In this document: one piece after another, positions 11,428-24,150 of the stretch | Layout of the letters: the number at the start of each line of letters is the position of its first letter | Position numbering within the stretch: position 1 is the stretch's first letter | NCBI GenBank assembly: GCA_034638255.1 | Contig: JAWPGT010000005.1 | Span: 744,001 to 808,000, forward strand | Direction of reading: 5' to 3' | Source: Coprinus comatus | Taxonomy: Eukaryota; Basidiomycota; Agaricomycetes; Agaricales; Agaricaceae | DNA length: 64,000 nt | Translations under genes and position numbers: made by a program | Notes under the pieces: generated by a model | What the model was told of the DNA's origin: nothing | What the model saw: only the letters and a program-made list of their open reading frames with translations | Database searches by the model: none

Positions 11428-11732
11428 GATGTGATCTGTTGTTATTTATCAGTCGGTTAAAATAGGTAGAACATGCTCTCATACATGTATACATATATAT
11501 TGTTATTTCTGTCAACCGGGGGTGGGTAGAAAAGTTTGATACTGAGTCAGAAGTAGACCAGAGTGTCTATATGTTGAGTGAGCGGTAAGTAACATGTAAT
11601 TAGCGAGTCAGTATACATGAATATGTGTTGCAGGGAGAGCGAAATTGAAGAATCGGAAACCAGCCTATGATCACGTGACCGAAAATATCGCAAGTCAACT
11701 CCCTTGCTTATATACCTCACTTCTTCCACATC
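11428..11732. other. Intergenic, no gene seen
   Basis: AT-rich 3' flank of the monooxygenase and leader of RLP24. I see no open frame with splice support and no structured RNA. Confidence 0.6.
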
Positions 11733-12518
11733 ATGCGTATAGAGAAGTGTTACTTCTGTTCTACCAATGTATACCCTGGTCATGGTACGAATTTTAGTGC
11801 AGTGCAAATGCATTCTCTTATATTCTTTCAGGTTCAGCGTTCGTCCGAAACGATGCAAAAGTTTTTCGATTCTGCACATCCAAGTGAGAAAACAGATCTG
11901 CAGTTATATTAATGTGCTAAAAACACCTTCAGATGTCATAAAAACTTCAAGTAAAACTATCTCTACATTCCATTTGGATTTCAACTAAAAGTTCAATCAG
12001 AATGAAGCGCAATCCACGTAAGGTGCGATGGACGAAGGCCTTTAGGAAAGCGGCAGGAAAGGAGATGACCATTGTAGGTTTTGCATGAAATTCACCTGTG
12101 CCAAAAGCTATATTGACTACAACTACAGGATTCAACAATTGACTTCGAGAAACGGAGGAATGTACCCGTTAGATATGACCGTGATTTGGTACAGACTACT
12201 ATCAAAGCTATGAAACGAGTGGGTGAGATCAAGGCACGCAGGGAGAAAGCCTTCTTCAAGAACAGGTTCGCCTATATTACCTTCACATATCTATTACCAT
12301 TCTCACCTATTGCGTTTAGAATGGCAGTGGCTAAAGCAAAACTGAGAACTCATCGCCAAAAGACACTTGAAAAAGCTAAAGCGTCGACGAAACTGCATGA
12401 ACCCATGGCAATGGAGGAAGAGCCTACCAAAATCAAAGAAAAAGTCAAGGTGTCTTCAAAAGTTCGAAGTGCGCTGGTACAAGGAGAAGGACGATCAATG
12501 GGGATGGAGATTGACTGA
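11733..12518 (+). CDS. RLP24: Ribosome biogenesis protein RLP24 (L24e-like)
   Basis: RLP24 holds the place of ribosomal protein L24 in nucleolar pre-60S particles and recruits the AAA-ATPase that removes it. Six exons (11733-11784, 11832-11883, 11933-11950, 12001-12073, 12129-12265, 12320-12518) encode 176 residues. The start [18 protein letters not shown] carries the first zinc-finger cysteines. The 18-nt third exon supplies CHKNFK, completing the second half of the finger (FCTSKCHKNFK), followed by [20 protein letters not shown], which is diagnostic for RLP24 rather than cytosolic L24. [16 protein letters not shown] and a basic, lysine-rich tail follow. The length is slightly short of the yeast protein. 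It is convergent with ATG2, 143 bp apart. Confidence 0.95.
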
Positions 12519-12661
12519 AGATGGTATGGAGTGTTTATTGTCATGCAAACAATATTACTGATACAATTTATGCAGTTGTAGTCTGCTCGGATTAGGATGT
12601 ATACTATACACTGTAATACAGAGCGATGGGTCATGAACGAGGTCGAGAGTACGCCGACTAA

Positions 12662-15600
12662 TCATCGATGCTTATACTTTGCTTCATTTTCCCGACGAGC
12701 ATTAGGGTCCATAGAGTTGTGAAGACCAAGCAGCGTCTTGCTCACGGCTTCACTTGCTCCAATCATCGGTTTCAATACTGCGATGGGAACAGCTCGAATA
12801 ACAGAACGAACAGGTCCCTATATGAATGATTAACTTCATAATGGTGACCGATGATGCAGCTTGAACAAATACCTCGTTTCCTGATCTTTCATATACTTCC
12901 ATTGGAACAGCTAGAATTGTTTGCGCGGCAGAGTTGAGGTTTCTGCGTATACTCTGATATGCAAACTGGACTCCTTCTCTGATGTCGGTCGGTTGCTCTG
13001 CATATTTCGATATTAGTTCGGCAGCTGAATCATCGTCGCCCGATCCGGTGAGAATTCGCCCATCCTCATCCAAAGACTCTGTCATATAGGCATCCTTATA
13101 TTGCCCACCCAAGACACTTTCTGCTTGTTCTAGAATGACCTGTGTTCCCGTGGCAAGGCGAGCTCCCATCTTGATTGCTTCCATGGCTGTGGACTTGACA
13201 AAGGCTGTTGCACCTTTCTGTACCCCGCGAACGATTCGCCCATCTTTCTTGTATTGGGAAATAGGTAGGAGGACAAGATCGGCCACACCTGAGCCGACAT
13301 TTACGACCGATCGAATAGGCGCAACCCCTGAAATTACATCCACTAGCTGTGTAGCCTTGACGTCGGGGGTCCAAAGATCGTTTAGCATCTCGAATAACCG
13401 CGCCCATCCTGTCACCTGAACAAGCACGTCAGGTTGCCACACATCTTGGTTATCACTAAGTACTCACCCCTGCCATTGTGATATGACGCAAAGTCATTTC
13501 GGCACCATCAAAGTGGAAAAAGTTCATGAGCTCAATAGTACGGCCTTCACGCAGTGCCCTGTAGTCAACTCGTCTAGGCTTGTAATCCAGCTTCAAATCA
13601 ATAGGGAAAATCTCCGCGAGTTCTATAACTCCAATTAGCGGTTGTTGAAAGAAATGAATACTTCAATATTCGTGGTAGACACTTACGAATATAGGCTTCG
13701 GGTGATGATTGCTTGGTTTCAGCGGGAACTTCATTCGGATCTTTGAAACTGAAGAATTTCTTTAAGAAATCTACAGCATCTTGGTCCACATACAATCGCA
13801 ACGGAAGAATTTTTGCCTTTATTAATACAAAATATGTCAGTGTTGTGTTTACACAGATTTACAAATACACAACTTACCCTCAACCTTGCTTCTTCCGAAG
13901 GATGGCCGGGAGCAGGTCGAACACCACGCAATTCAATTTTAACCATATCACTCTCCGTTTCCCTTATGTTGCCTCTGGAATCAGAACGTAACGCAGTCAA
14001 AAACTTTTTCCATGTCGAAGTCTTGATGTGGTCCAGAATCTCAAGATCGCGGACCGTAACTGATGTCTGTGAAACGAGCATCTCCTCGGGCAAAAACTGG
14101 TTCACATCCGCGTTTAAGCCCATCAACTTGAATTCCATACTGGGTCCTTTCGAACGGGTAAGCCTCTTTCCGCGAACCTTGGGGACTTTGCTATGCTGCT
14201 TTCCTGAAGGACCGGCAGTATTTGGGCCCATTGATTGCCACGAGCTTTGTGTAGCTGTTTCAACGTCTTCTTTAAGTTCTTCATCTATGGCCGCGAGCAA
14301 CTCCCCAGGTTCTTCAAAATCTTGGTCAAGACCAATGTAAACTGAATTAAAAAGGACAGCGCTTGTATCTTCCATGTCAGTATCTTGCACTTGTCCATTG
14401 GCAACGAGTTGTCGGATCTTTGCTAAGCGACGCCGCATATCTTTCACTTCTTCCTCGATAATCTTTCTTGTCCTTACCCAATCATAACCATCGTATAGAA
14501 GTAGGGCCACGTCACCTTCATGAATACGGATTCGTAGCTTGCTCTCAACCAACCTAGGTCCGTAAATAAGAATAACGTATAGAAGGTAAAAGAGTTGCAT
14601 ACCCAAGAGGTGAATCTGATACTTCTGCTGGAAGATTATCATAATAATCTTCGATAATCGTAATTCCTTCTGAAAAAACCTTGATTGTTTCACCATTGAC
14701 ATTGGAGGTATCGCCTGGTCCGACACCAGTATGTTGAACGGGGCGGATTTCGTATTCGGTGTATTCGTCTTCTAAATCATCTAACTCATCATCCGAGAAC
14801 TCTCGTAGACCAGCCGCTGCGCCGAAAGATTCATCTAAATAATCCATGTTGGTAGGAAGATCATCGTAAATCATATCTGGTGCTGGGCCTATTTCCGGGG
14901 GACGTCGGAATGCAATGTCTTCGACAGAAGCTTTGAAAATCGTAATGAGCACAGCATATTTTTGCAGGATCTATATTCACCAACCCATAAGATTCCCAGA
15001 TGATGAATTTTTCTGTGAAAGGATGATAGGCTCTCTAGACACAGGAGGTGCGCTGGAAGTGTGTTAGTTGTGTGTCGTGATGAAACAGCTTGAGCGAGAA
15101 ACAATGAGCGTACTCTTCCTCTGGGTCGCTGAATGATGATGAAATATCATTTATTAGCGCCGACAGCACAGACAGTGTATCTGCAGCCAGATGCAAATGT
15201 ATTTTGACGCCATCAGCAACGACCTTGGAAATATTAGTACAGATTTACAACCTCGATAAGCTAGCTCACGTCTACATGTGCGGGTGACGTCTTTGTCACG
15301 TTGATGGTTGTTTGAGCTTCTGCAATTTCACCGATTAAAGCGAAGCCGTAAGACTATGTAGAATCTTTTTAGGAGATAAGCAGGCTTTTTATGATTATAA
15401 TTACCTTCCACAATGCGACACCTTTTGAGCCACGCGATGCGTCTCCACTGTCGCTACGGTCATTAACATTGTCGATGGCAAGAAGTGCCAGAGACTGTAT
15501 GCCTATCCCAAATGTTGATTCTAAGGATTTTCCGGAAACTTCGGTCGAGAAATCTATATCTCCAATGTATAGTGTGATAGCACCCGGCTTAGTTGGTGCA

Positions 15601-18600
15601 TATGCTCGAATAGACCCATCCATGACTTTGAGCGAGATAGTGGTTCGTTCTGTTGGTATTACAGACTCAAATGTCTATCTTGAGTAATAAGTAATTACAT
15701 TTACGACCGAGAAAGCTGGGTATACGTACACCAGGTGGAGACTGGGCAAAAAGTGCAAGGTCTTTTGCCCAGTAGTGGTCGGGGAAAATATTGCAAGTAA
15801 AATCGCACATGGTCAACTTCAAGCGAGTTTCTTTGGCTGTTGTTCCAGGAGCCATTAGAGAAACCAATCGTAACTTCACAAGGGGCCTTGGGGTAGATAT
15901 CTACTAGTGCTAAGTCCGGCTGGCTAAAAAATCACGTCGAATTACTCACTAAGCTTCTTGGAGAGGTCAATGCTAATAATGTTTCTACCTTTCCTGCCTT
16001 GGCATGGTTGCGTATCTTCATGTCCAACACCCCTAAGGTGATTACTGTTTCTTCCTATTGAACGGTGAGCAAGCGATGCGGAGAGGTCAATGGTTTCATA
16101 CCCTGCCTTCGGGTTTTAGTTCAACAAGAACATTCAAATCTGACGTTGCTACGTCGAAAGGTCGTATATTCTGTGTCTCTAGGTCGGACCGGGGGACCCA
16201 CAGCCGTAAGAATGCTAAGCTGCGTGTTCAGTCATGATTTATGTTTGGCAGGAGCAGACTTACTTTCAGAAATAACCAATTTAAGGACAGTTTCACTATT
16301 TGATGAAGCCGAGCTGTTCATCAAATTACTACCACTACCACTTCTTGATTTCACAAAGAAACGACTGCCAATGATGCTAGTGTCATCTCCAACCCTACTT
16401 CTTTCTTCCTGATTCGTCCGTTGCGACCAGCGTTCCAACATTTGAGAAGCATCATCAATGAAATACTGTAGCCCATCTAATAATTCCTTTGTGATCACTC
16501 CGTGAGCGGATGGAATTTCTACATTTAACGCAGTGATAGAACCTGAACTGATTTGAGACTTGTTCAGTGAAATCCGTGGACACAAAGCCTCGCGATGGTT
16601 GCCTGTATTTAATCCATCGTCGTCGGACAACGGGCCTATCGACAGAAGAGCATTTGCAATACTTTGATTAACGAGAGTGTGAGATACCACCAGTCTGCCA
16701 AGTTCAGCATGTAGAATCGGCTGTCCGGCTACTTTGTTAGTGCCGGGATCCATTTCTGGACTGCTAAATCGCGCTCGACTTTCCATCTTTTTCAAGCCAT
16801 TCCTCAGATTGATATGATGGATATCAACTATCATGGCTCCTGAGCGCGGGACATCACGCGGTGGAGGCACCCTGAGTTGTAGTCGAACCACAGGTATGTG
16901 CAATGAGATGTGTAGTTCATCTTGGAGCTGCGGCTATAATTAACAGATCAGCGGCGAGTATCCGGTGCATCACACAGACAAACCTGCGAGTTTCTTTCCG
17001 TTTGCCTCTTCCCTCGATCACTTATATCGTAATCATCGAGTACCATACGCTCCCAACGATGTTGCATATTAATTCCAGGACTCGCTGGCGGCGTCCTTTC
17101 GGGATCATTGACCTCTTCATCGACCATTAATGTAAGGGCTGCATCAACGGAGGACGCGATCTCCTCCACATACCTCAACGCGGTGTTGTCACCAAAAATT
17201 GTGTTAAGGTCGACAAGAAGGTGGAGAGGTGAAATGATGCCCTCTACAGATGTCTGCGTCAAACCTTTGCTACTTTGGGTCTTCTCGAATCTGAACATTA
17301 TTGCAGGTTCAGTGAGACCTTGATCTGCGGGCACTTCTGCATGGCTGCGAGGTGATGATGGTGTGTTGGGGCCATGTTGACCGCGGTTTGTCGTTCGCCG
17401 TGCGTTTGTTTTGCATCGCCAGTATGAGAGCCTTGCTGCTCCTTTCCTCTGGTGCTCAGGGTCTGTCCAGTCAATCACCTCAAATTCAGGCAATGGATTG
17501 TCAAATGTCCCATCAGAAGAATCAGGTACCACATGTGGTGAGGAATAGGAAGTTGTAAGGTTGTGGTCTATGAAGAGAATGGGATATGCAAAAACTTCAT
17601 CAGAGTTGTTTTCAAAAGAAGAGGATTTGAATACGAAGGCATTTATACTGTGAACAGAAAGGTGTCCATTCATTTGCACCGAGTTTGGCAAGCTTAACCC
17701 CACGTCTGCGTGACTACTAGAGGCGGAAGACATGGATGCAGCGGCCGAAATTCCCTCAATGTGTAAGCGTAGATAACCCGATGGCATGGATGGTGGTATT
17801 AGGGGACGAAGGAAAAAGTGATGCAGATTGTCTTCAGTTGCCGGGTCTGATTCGGGAGGAAGGAGTAAAAGTACGATTCCGCGGATGTCCAAAGAACCGT
17901 TAACATTGAAAGCAGAAATTGGAGCGGTAGTTGCTACTGCTGTGTGGGTGCGAGGCTGAGGTGTCACAGTAGCAAATTTAGATGTTACGCTGCTGGCAAA
18001 CCGAATCAAGCAACTGATATGCCAAGATCTCAAACCGCAAGTAAATAGGCCTGTTTGGACGGAGATACCTAACCTATCCTTACTGGAACCGTGCCCTATT
18101 TCTTCATGACTAGGCGGCGAAGTACATATTCGAACTGTCAAAGCAGAAGTGCCGGAAGAAAGTACCATCTCATCTTGCTTTACTGCAGGAGTCTGGGCTG
18201 TATAGTGCGTAGAAGCTTCCGGGTTGAAGACGGGCGTCGGTTGTCTGTGTTCATAGCCCAAACCTTCTTCTTCCGCCTCTTCTCCGACAATCGAAAGCGC
18301 GCTCTGATACATGCTGCTCGCCACAGAGGAGGAAAGCGATATTGGTCGAGGAGGAAGTGATGCAAGGGATTGCGACATAGCCATCGTTGTCTCCTCGTCT
18401 AAGGATGATGTTGAGGAATGAGGTGACCCCATCTCGCAGTATGGCAAATCCGCCGTTTGAGAGGACACTGGTGAATGTATAATAAATGGCAACGAGCTTC
18501 GGGTAACAAATGTTCGTAAATCTTTCATGTGCAATGAAACACCATTGACAGTCAAAGCGCGCACTATAGCTTCCGCCTCTGTGGGTTGCTTCGTTGTGGC

Positions 18601-19402
18601 GGTCGTTGGTTGTTGTACGTTAGCAGAGTACTTGATTTCCGATAATGTTACCGTCAGGCTAACATTCTCAGGATGAATGATGGTGATTCGAATATCCTGA
18701 GCATCGAATTCAAATCTGGAGAGTAGCCGCTCGATGAGGGTAGCAAATAATGATATCCCGCCAGGTTCTGCTTCAGTACGTGACTCTTCCCCTACCCGGA
18801 AGTCAAATGGATCCATACCACCAGGAACCATATTATCGTCAAGTACTCCAGGACCGAGCGGATGGTCGGGGTGAAGGGAATTTATGAGGGTAGCTTCCTC
18901 TCGAGGGCTCAACTCTTCATGTAAGAATGTCTCCGCGACAGAAGCGACAGAAACTGCGAGATCAATTTCAGAGACCTCAGGAGTTGTCGAGGAGAGTTCA
19001 AATGTCATGTGGAGAGAACTCAAAGAGAATCCTAGAGTTGATGTTAAAGGGTTGGGCCATGGTACACGGACAGTTGCTGAAGACAGAGATCCGGCAGAGA
19101 GGGTGAAGGGGGTCCCAGTTAGGAGGGCATTTATAGCCTAAAATGAGATTAATGGTATCATGTGGGTGCCGAGTGTAAGCACATACCGCATTGTCCAGTT
19201 CTAGTTCGTTTACCTGTACGAAGCCAGATCCAATTTGAGAGTCAATCTGGCGGGCATCAAGCTGACCTGGTTTGAAGAAATGACCAAGGGAACGTTTCAA
19301 GACGAAGGATAGAAAGCGTGCTTGGATGCTTGAGGGTAAAGCAAGGTTGAGGTTGAGAGAGGGTAGTGGCAGTTCCGGTAACCAGGAAGAAAACCAGGAC
19401 AT
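12662..19402 (-). CDS. ATG2: Autophagy-related lipid-transfer protein Atg2
   Basis: Atg2 bridges the endoplasmic reticulum and the growing phagophore and moves lipid along a long groove. The start MSWFSSWLPELPLPS (ATG 19402-19400) is followed by the chorein-type SSIQARFLSFVLKRSLGHFF and IDSQIGSGFVQVNELELDNA. Checked exons are 19187-19402, 16984-19137 (718 codons, Ser-rich middle) and the last, 12662-12817, after a 55-nt intron. Later segments show EIGPAPDMIYDDLPTN, LDESFGAAAGLREF, the CAD-type helix WVRTRKIIEEEVKDMRRRL, RLYVDQDAVDFLKKFFSF and the C-terminal VVNVGSGVADLVLLPI amphipathic region, all in Atg2 order. The protein is about 2,000 residues, normal for the family. One join near 14,930-14,990 uses a weak GTTGGT donor. 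Frames agree at the joins I followed. It follows BCKDHB on the same strand. Confidence 0.95.
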
Positions 19403-19818
19403 GGAAGAAATGGCAAGGAGACCACTAGTATATTCGCCGTGGGTATGATTGCAGGACTGAAGCTGAGGTACAAGTGGTGCAGAGCAGGTGTAGAGCGAGA
19501 GTAGTGAGGTCACTATAAGCGCTTAATGGGGTTGTTTACCCGTGATCGCCTATTTTAGACCTAATTCAATATTTACAACTTCTTGGTTAATAGTTACTGG
19601 ATTCCTTGGATAAAATCCAAATAAAATCCCTCAGATTTCAGTCCTTAATTGAACACAGTGATAAATGCAAACAAGTTTTGTTGAATCTTATGTATGAATG
19701 TGTACGACAAAGAGTAAAAGTGCGAATGCTAGCGGTTAGCTTGTAGGTTGTGATGCGTAAAGTAACTCCCAAATATTAAGTAGGTATGGGCAAAAACCAA
19801 ATACCTTAGTCCTCTGTT
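19403..19818. other. Intergenic between ATG2 and BCKDHB, no gene seen
   Basis: AT-rich 416-bp gap between tandem minus-strand genes. It should hold the ATG2 promoter and the BCKDHB 3' UTR. No supported open frame. Confidence 0.6.
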
Positions 19819-21526
19819 TTAATACGATAGTGTCTCCATAATGGCATCAAGAATTCTAATAGAATCTGGTATGTGGAATTTCTCGTACTGGAGAGCATTA
19901 GGAAGACTAAAAATAAGAAAATCGTGAGTATATGCGCGTCGCAGTAGTGCAAAAAGGGCAGCTTACTCCCATCCAGCTACACGCTTAACAGGTGCATTAA
20001 GTTTCAAAAAACATCTTTTTTGAACCTCGGCACTTATTTCAGCACCAGCACCAGCAGTCAATCCAGCTTCATGGACAATAACCAGACGACCAGTACGTTT
20101 CACACTCTCCGTTACGGTTTCCACGTCCCAGGGTAGGATTGAACGAAGATCTATAAGTTCTACTTTCGCAGATCGAAGCAATTCGGGTACAAGCTTAGAA
20201 ATGGCAGGCGGGGGATTTGATAGGAGTTTAATTGCGTTTTCACAGTTATAGACAGGTGTTCCCCATGTTAGCACTGTGACGTCGGAACCTGATATAAGCG
20301 TTTCTGCTTTGCCAAGCGGGAGTTCAAAGTCGTCTACTGGTACTTGTTCCACTGTACACACATATGTAAGTGTCATATAGAGATGGATAGTGGTAATGAA
20401 CCAACCTGCGGAACGATAAAGGATTTTAGGCTCCATGAAAATGACTGGATTTGGATCTCTGATAGAACCTAGTAGCAGCCCTTTGGCCTGGATTGGAGAA
20501 CGTGGAATAACGATCTGAAAACAAGATGGTTCAGCAACTTTATCTCCCTCCGAATAATGATATCTACCTTGAGGCCCGAAGCACCCATGAAGAAGGCCTC
20601 CGGAGACTGCGAATGATACAATCCACCATGGCCCTAATAATATAAAACATGAGTCGAGTATCGGGAATTGTTTCAGGGATAAGACTCACAACTGCCATGG
20701 TTGGTGTCCGGATTGTCAATCCGCCGACATTGTAAGAACCACCGGATCTGTACCGGATCTTGGCCGCTTCGTTCACAAGCTACCATTCAATCAGCACCAT
20801 AAAGTACCCAGAGTACGTCATAGGATACATACCTGGTCAAAGGCTGGGAAGATATAGTCTGCGAATTGGATTTCAGCAATAGCAGTGTGTCCCATTAGCG
20901 CCATTCCAATCCCAAAGCCAGCTATGCCCTGTTCCGTTAGAGGAGTGTTGAAGACCCGTTCACGACCTGGGAGATATTAGGTACGACCATGTCGATAATG
21001 ATATAACACACCGAACTCTTCTGCTAGACCCTTGAAAGATATGAGTAACTGTGACATGGACTATGGAGGAGTTCGACGTACCATGGTACACCTGAATACT
21101 CCACCAAAGGCCACGTCCTCTCCAAAGACGACGGCATTGTCATCTTTGGTTAGGGAGATACTGTATGTACATTAGTAAATGAAGAGAGTAACGGAGGATT
21201 CTACGGACCTCATTGCGTCGCGGACAGCCTGGAAAGTGTTCATCTTGCGAGTTTCGCGACCACCAACGACACCTGTCGCATCCTCGTCAACCCATTTTAT
21301 GCCAGGGGTCCGTAGGGCATGGTCTCTGGAGTGTTTGAGAAAGGTGGACTCTGCTATGGTTGGTGCATGGCCTCCTGCTGGGGGCGGTTCAACTTTTGTT
21401 GAGCTCCTACGGTGCTGGAAAAGCGTAAGTGGGTTGTTAGTTGGACATGGATGAAAAGACGCGAACCAGGACGACAGGGAGACCAGTACGAGCAAGAGAG
21501 CGGATGGGGGTGCTGGGAGTAAGCAT
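19819..21526 (-). CDS. Branched-chain 2-oxoacid dehydrogenase E1 beta subunit (mitochondrial)
   Basis: This is the beta half of the thiamine-diphosphate E1 enzyme that decarboxylates the oxoacids of leucine, isoleucine and valine. Exon 1 (21467-21526) starts [17 protein letters not shown], an Arg/Ser-rich mitochondrial leader, and joins exon 2 (21209-21414) across a 52-nt intron. Conserved blocks are [91 protein letters not shown] and [28 protein letters not shown] and QAKGLLL fit BCKDHB better than pyruvate dehydrogenase E1 beta. The end is [11 protein letters not shown] with the stop at 19819-19821, where the family ends. It shares an 81-bp divergent promoter with the CreC gene. Confidence 0.93.
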
Positions 21527-21607
21527 TAGAGAATGTGAAGGCTAAGATCCGAGGCCCATCAGAGATGAGGGTTAAGTGGGAAGAAGTGATCTCTTCCTTA
21601 CTTAACC
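21527..21607. promoter_or_regulatory. Bidirectional promoter, BCKDHB / CreC
   Basis: Only 81 bp separate the two opposed start codons, so both core promoters must share this segment or overlap the leaders. No TATA element stands out. Confidence 0.55.
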
Positions 21608-23721
21608 ATGGAGAATGAATCCACCTTTGTCGCTCCAGAAGGCGTCTACTCCGTAACTGAAGAACACAAGCCAGCCCTCGCACACGCACACACCGTCTCC
21701 TCAAATCCACCCTTATATCCCACAACCGTTTCCAGCGTCGTCGTCCGTGTCCCAGCCGCAAAGCAGGGCGGTCCCCCTGGTTTAGCACATCTACTCGGAG
21801 GCGGAGCCAAGGAAGCTAAGAAGAAGGATGACGGCGTAAGCCTATCCAGCAGCGACACCCCAGACGAGAACGACATCCCAGAGAATGGAAACTCCCTGCC
21901 CGAGCAGCAGACTATATTTTCCTCAAATGCAGCCGTTGGTAGGAAGAAACACGGTATACGACCAAAACACAACATGCGCACCACCTCGTCGACCTTTATC
22001 ACAAGGATACAGACCGGCGAAGGGTGGTCGAAAGTACTACAGGCAAAACAGGGCGATATCACATTGTTGTGCTACAACGTAGCAAAGTCCTTTCTGTTCG
22101 TAGAGGCAGGTTCAAAGGCAAAGGTATATTCCACAGCACATGTACATCTTAAAGACTAGTAGACTCAATATCTAGCTCTTATAGGAACCCCTCAGTAGGA
22201 TAACCTTTTCCGCATATCCGACATGCCACGATATTAATCAATCCACCGTTTCATACGAACATCTCGATGTCGTTATTGGCTTTAATACGGGCGACCTAGT
22301 ATGGCTAGGTGCGTTGATTTCCATCCCGTACCAAGCAGCATCATAGAACCTCTGCAGATCCCGTCACATCGCGATATGGTCGTCTAAATAAAGGAGGATG
22401 TATAACAAACTCGCCAGTGACATCTATACGCTGGGTTCCCTCATCGACCACCCTCTTTCTCGTCTCTCATGCAGACGGAACAATAGTCGTCTATGACAAA
22501 GAACGTGAAGATGGCACATTTACCCCACAGGAACCTACAGGCTACATTGACCCGCTCTTAGAAGAAAATGCCACTTCACAGCAACGAGATTGGGACCCAA
22601 CAGATACTATTTTTGTCACGATGCCACCTTGGCACCCTGTCACAACAGGTGGCACTGGTATCAACGCAACTGGAAAATCTGACAAGGACAAAGCCGTAAA
22701 AAATCCAGTCAGTCACTGGAGAGTTTCCCGCAAGGCTATTGTGGGTGAGTATATTCCTGTTCTATGACTGCCCATCTGATTTCTGGTAATAGATTTTGTC
22801 TTTTCTCCGGACGTGAAATACGTTGCTGCAATCTCGGAGGACGGGTGTTTGCGAGTTATTGATGCACTAGCAGAGCAGTATGTGATGCTTTTTTGAGCCG
22901 CTGGCGATTCCTGAGTTCTTTTACAGACTGGTAGATTGCTATGCTTCCTATTTCGGAGCCTTGACATGCGTTGCGTGGTCGCCAGATGGGCGCTTTATCT
23001 TGACCGGGGGTCAGGATGATTTGATCACCATTTTCTCGCCTTGGGAACAGCGCGTAGTGGCACGGTGTCAGGGTCACTCATCTTTCGTTTCCCGTGTCGC
23101 CTTTGACGAATTGCGATGCGATGGGCGAACATATCGATTCGGAAGCGTGGGTGAAGACAATAAGCTGATTCTAGTGCGTATATCCATCCCTATTTCGCGA
23201 GTGTCCAAGAACTATTCTCATATGTGTATCAAGTGGGACTTTTCTAGCGGAGCACTCCATCGTCCTAAATATCAGGTATTTGCTTGTCTCGCGCCACGTA
23301 AACGTTCATAAACAAATATATCTTCTCAGGCTGCACACCACCACCGAATGTCAATGGCATCAACTATTTCCCTCGCCTACCGTCGAGACACATTATACCT
23401 ACCTTCAGGCATTCCTCCTGGCGCCGAAGGAGCACCTTCATTACGTCTACACCCGGCACCCTCACGCAACGAAGTCGCCATTGTTCAACCTGTCCTCGTA
23501 TGTCACGCCCAGTTGCTACAATGATGCCTTCCCTGACCAACTTCCAGGTGAAAGCCTTAGACTGCGACCTATTGACTTATATTACATTCCTCCCTCGATG
23601 CATACTAACTGCAACAAAAACGGGACATATTAAATTATGGATTCGACCCCTTGCGTTAAGGAAACATGGTAAACATAATAATGGTCTAGGAGGACCTGAT
23701 CCTCAGAATCTCATAGCATGA
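21608..23721 (+). CDS. CreC/WDR20-type WD40 protein (deubiquitinase partner)
   Basis: In Aspergillus CreC stabilises the deubiquitinase CreB, which acts in carbon catabolite repression; animal WDR20 activates USP12/46. Eight exons (21608-22123, 22185-22308, 22358-22744, 22793-22877, 22927-23173, 23234-23275, 23330-23497, 23548-23721) give 580 residues with all phases consistent. The Pro-rich N terminus contains [11 protein letters not shown]. It is followed by [90 protein letters not shown] and the repeats [18 protein letters not shown] and [16 protein letters not shown]. The combination of FNTGDLVW and YDKERED is typical of the CreC/WDR20 family. The last repeat ends [10 protein letters not shown]. 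Confidence 0.87.
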
Positions 23722-24150
23722 TTCTTTATTTTCATATGAAGGCTCTGGTAGACCTTTTTTTTGGAGACTCGTTTTCGTTTTCTTTGCCTTATAGCCTTTT
23801 CCCCCTTTTGCTATCGAGTTTCAATAGTCATATCAATTTTCAAATTATCAACACAACACAACTTTCTGCTTTACAATTTATCATTATTATTAAGGTCCGG
23901 AGGCGGGTGTATCGCACATGTAATTTCTTTTTTGTATAACTTATTTATTACTTTCCGTCCAAAACCGCAATGTTCAAATTCCAATTCATTTTGTAACTTG
24001 CAGGTACATATATGTCTATACATAGTACATATGTTAGAGCTCATAGAGTTTCAGCCGATATTATATTTATCCCTGTTTATGTGTTGAAAGTCCCCAGGAT
24101 CCTTCTTTGAAATAAGCTCTCTAAATGAACTTTCAACTGACTACGACATA
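23722..24150. other. Intergenic, no gene seen
   Basis: AT-rich 429-bp gap (3' flank of CreC, 5' flank of the APC15-like gene). Open frames here are short and have no splice or composition support. Confidence 0.55.

Noticed and set aside
13813..14340. Long plus-strand open frame opposite ATG2
   Set aside because: It mirrors a conserved ATG2 exon, has no homology I can see and no splice structure of its own.
14925..15060. A 10-nt microexon in ATG2 needed to keep frame
   Set aside because: A longer exon ending at a GTTGGT donor joins to ASVEDIAFRRP and gives the expected Atg2 sequence, so the microexon is unnecessary.
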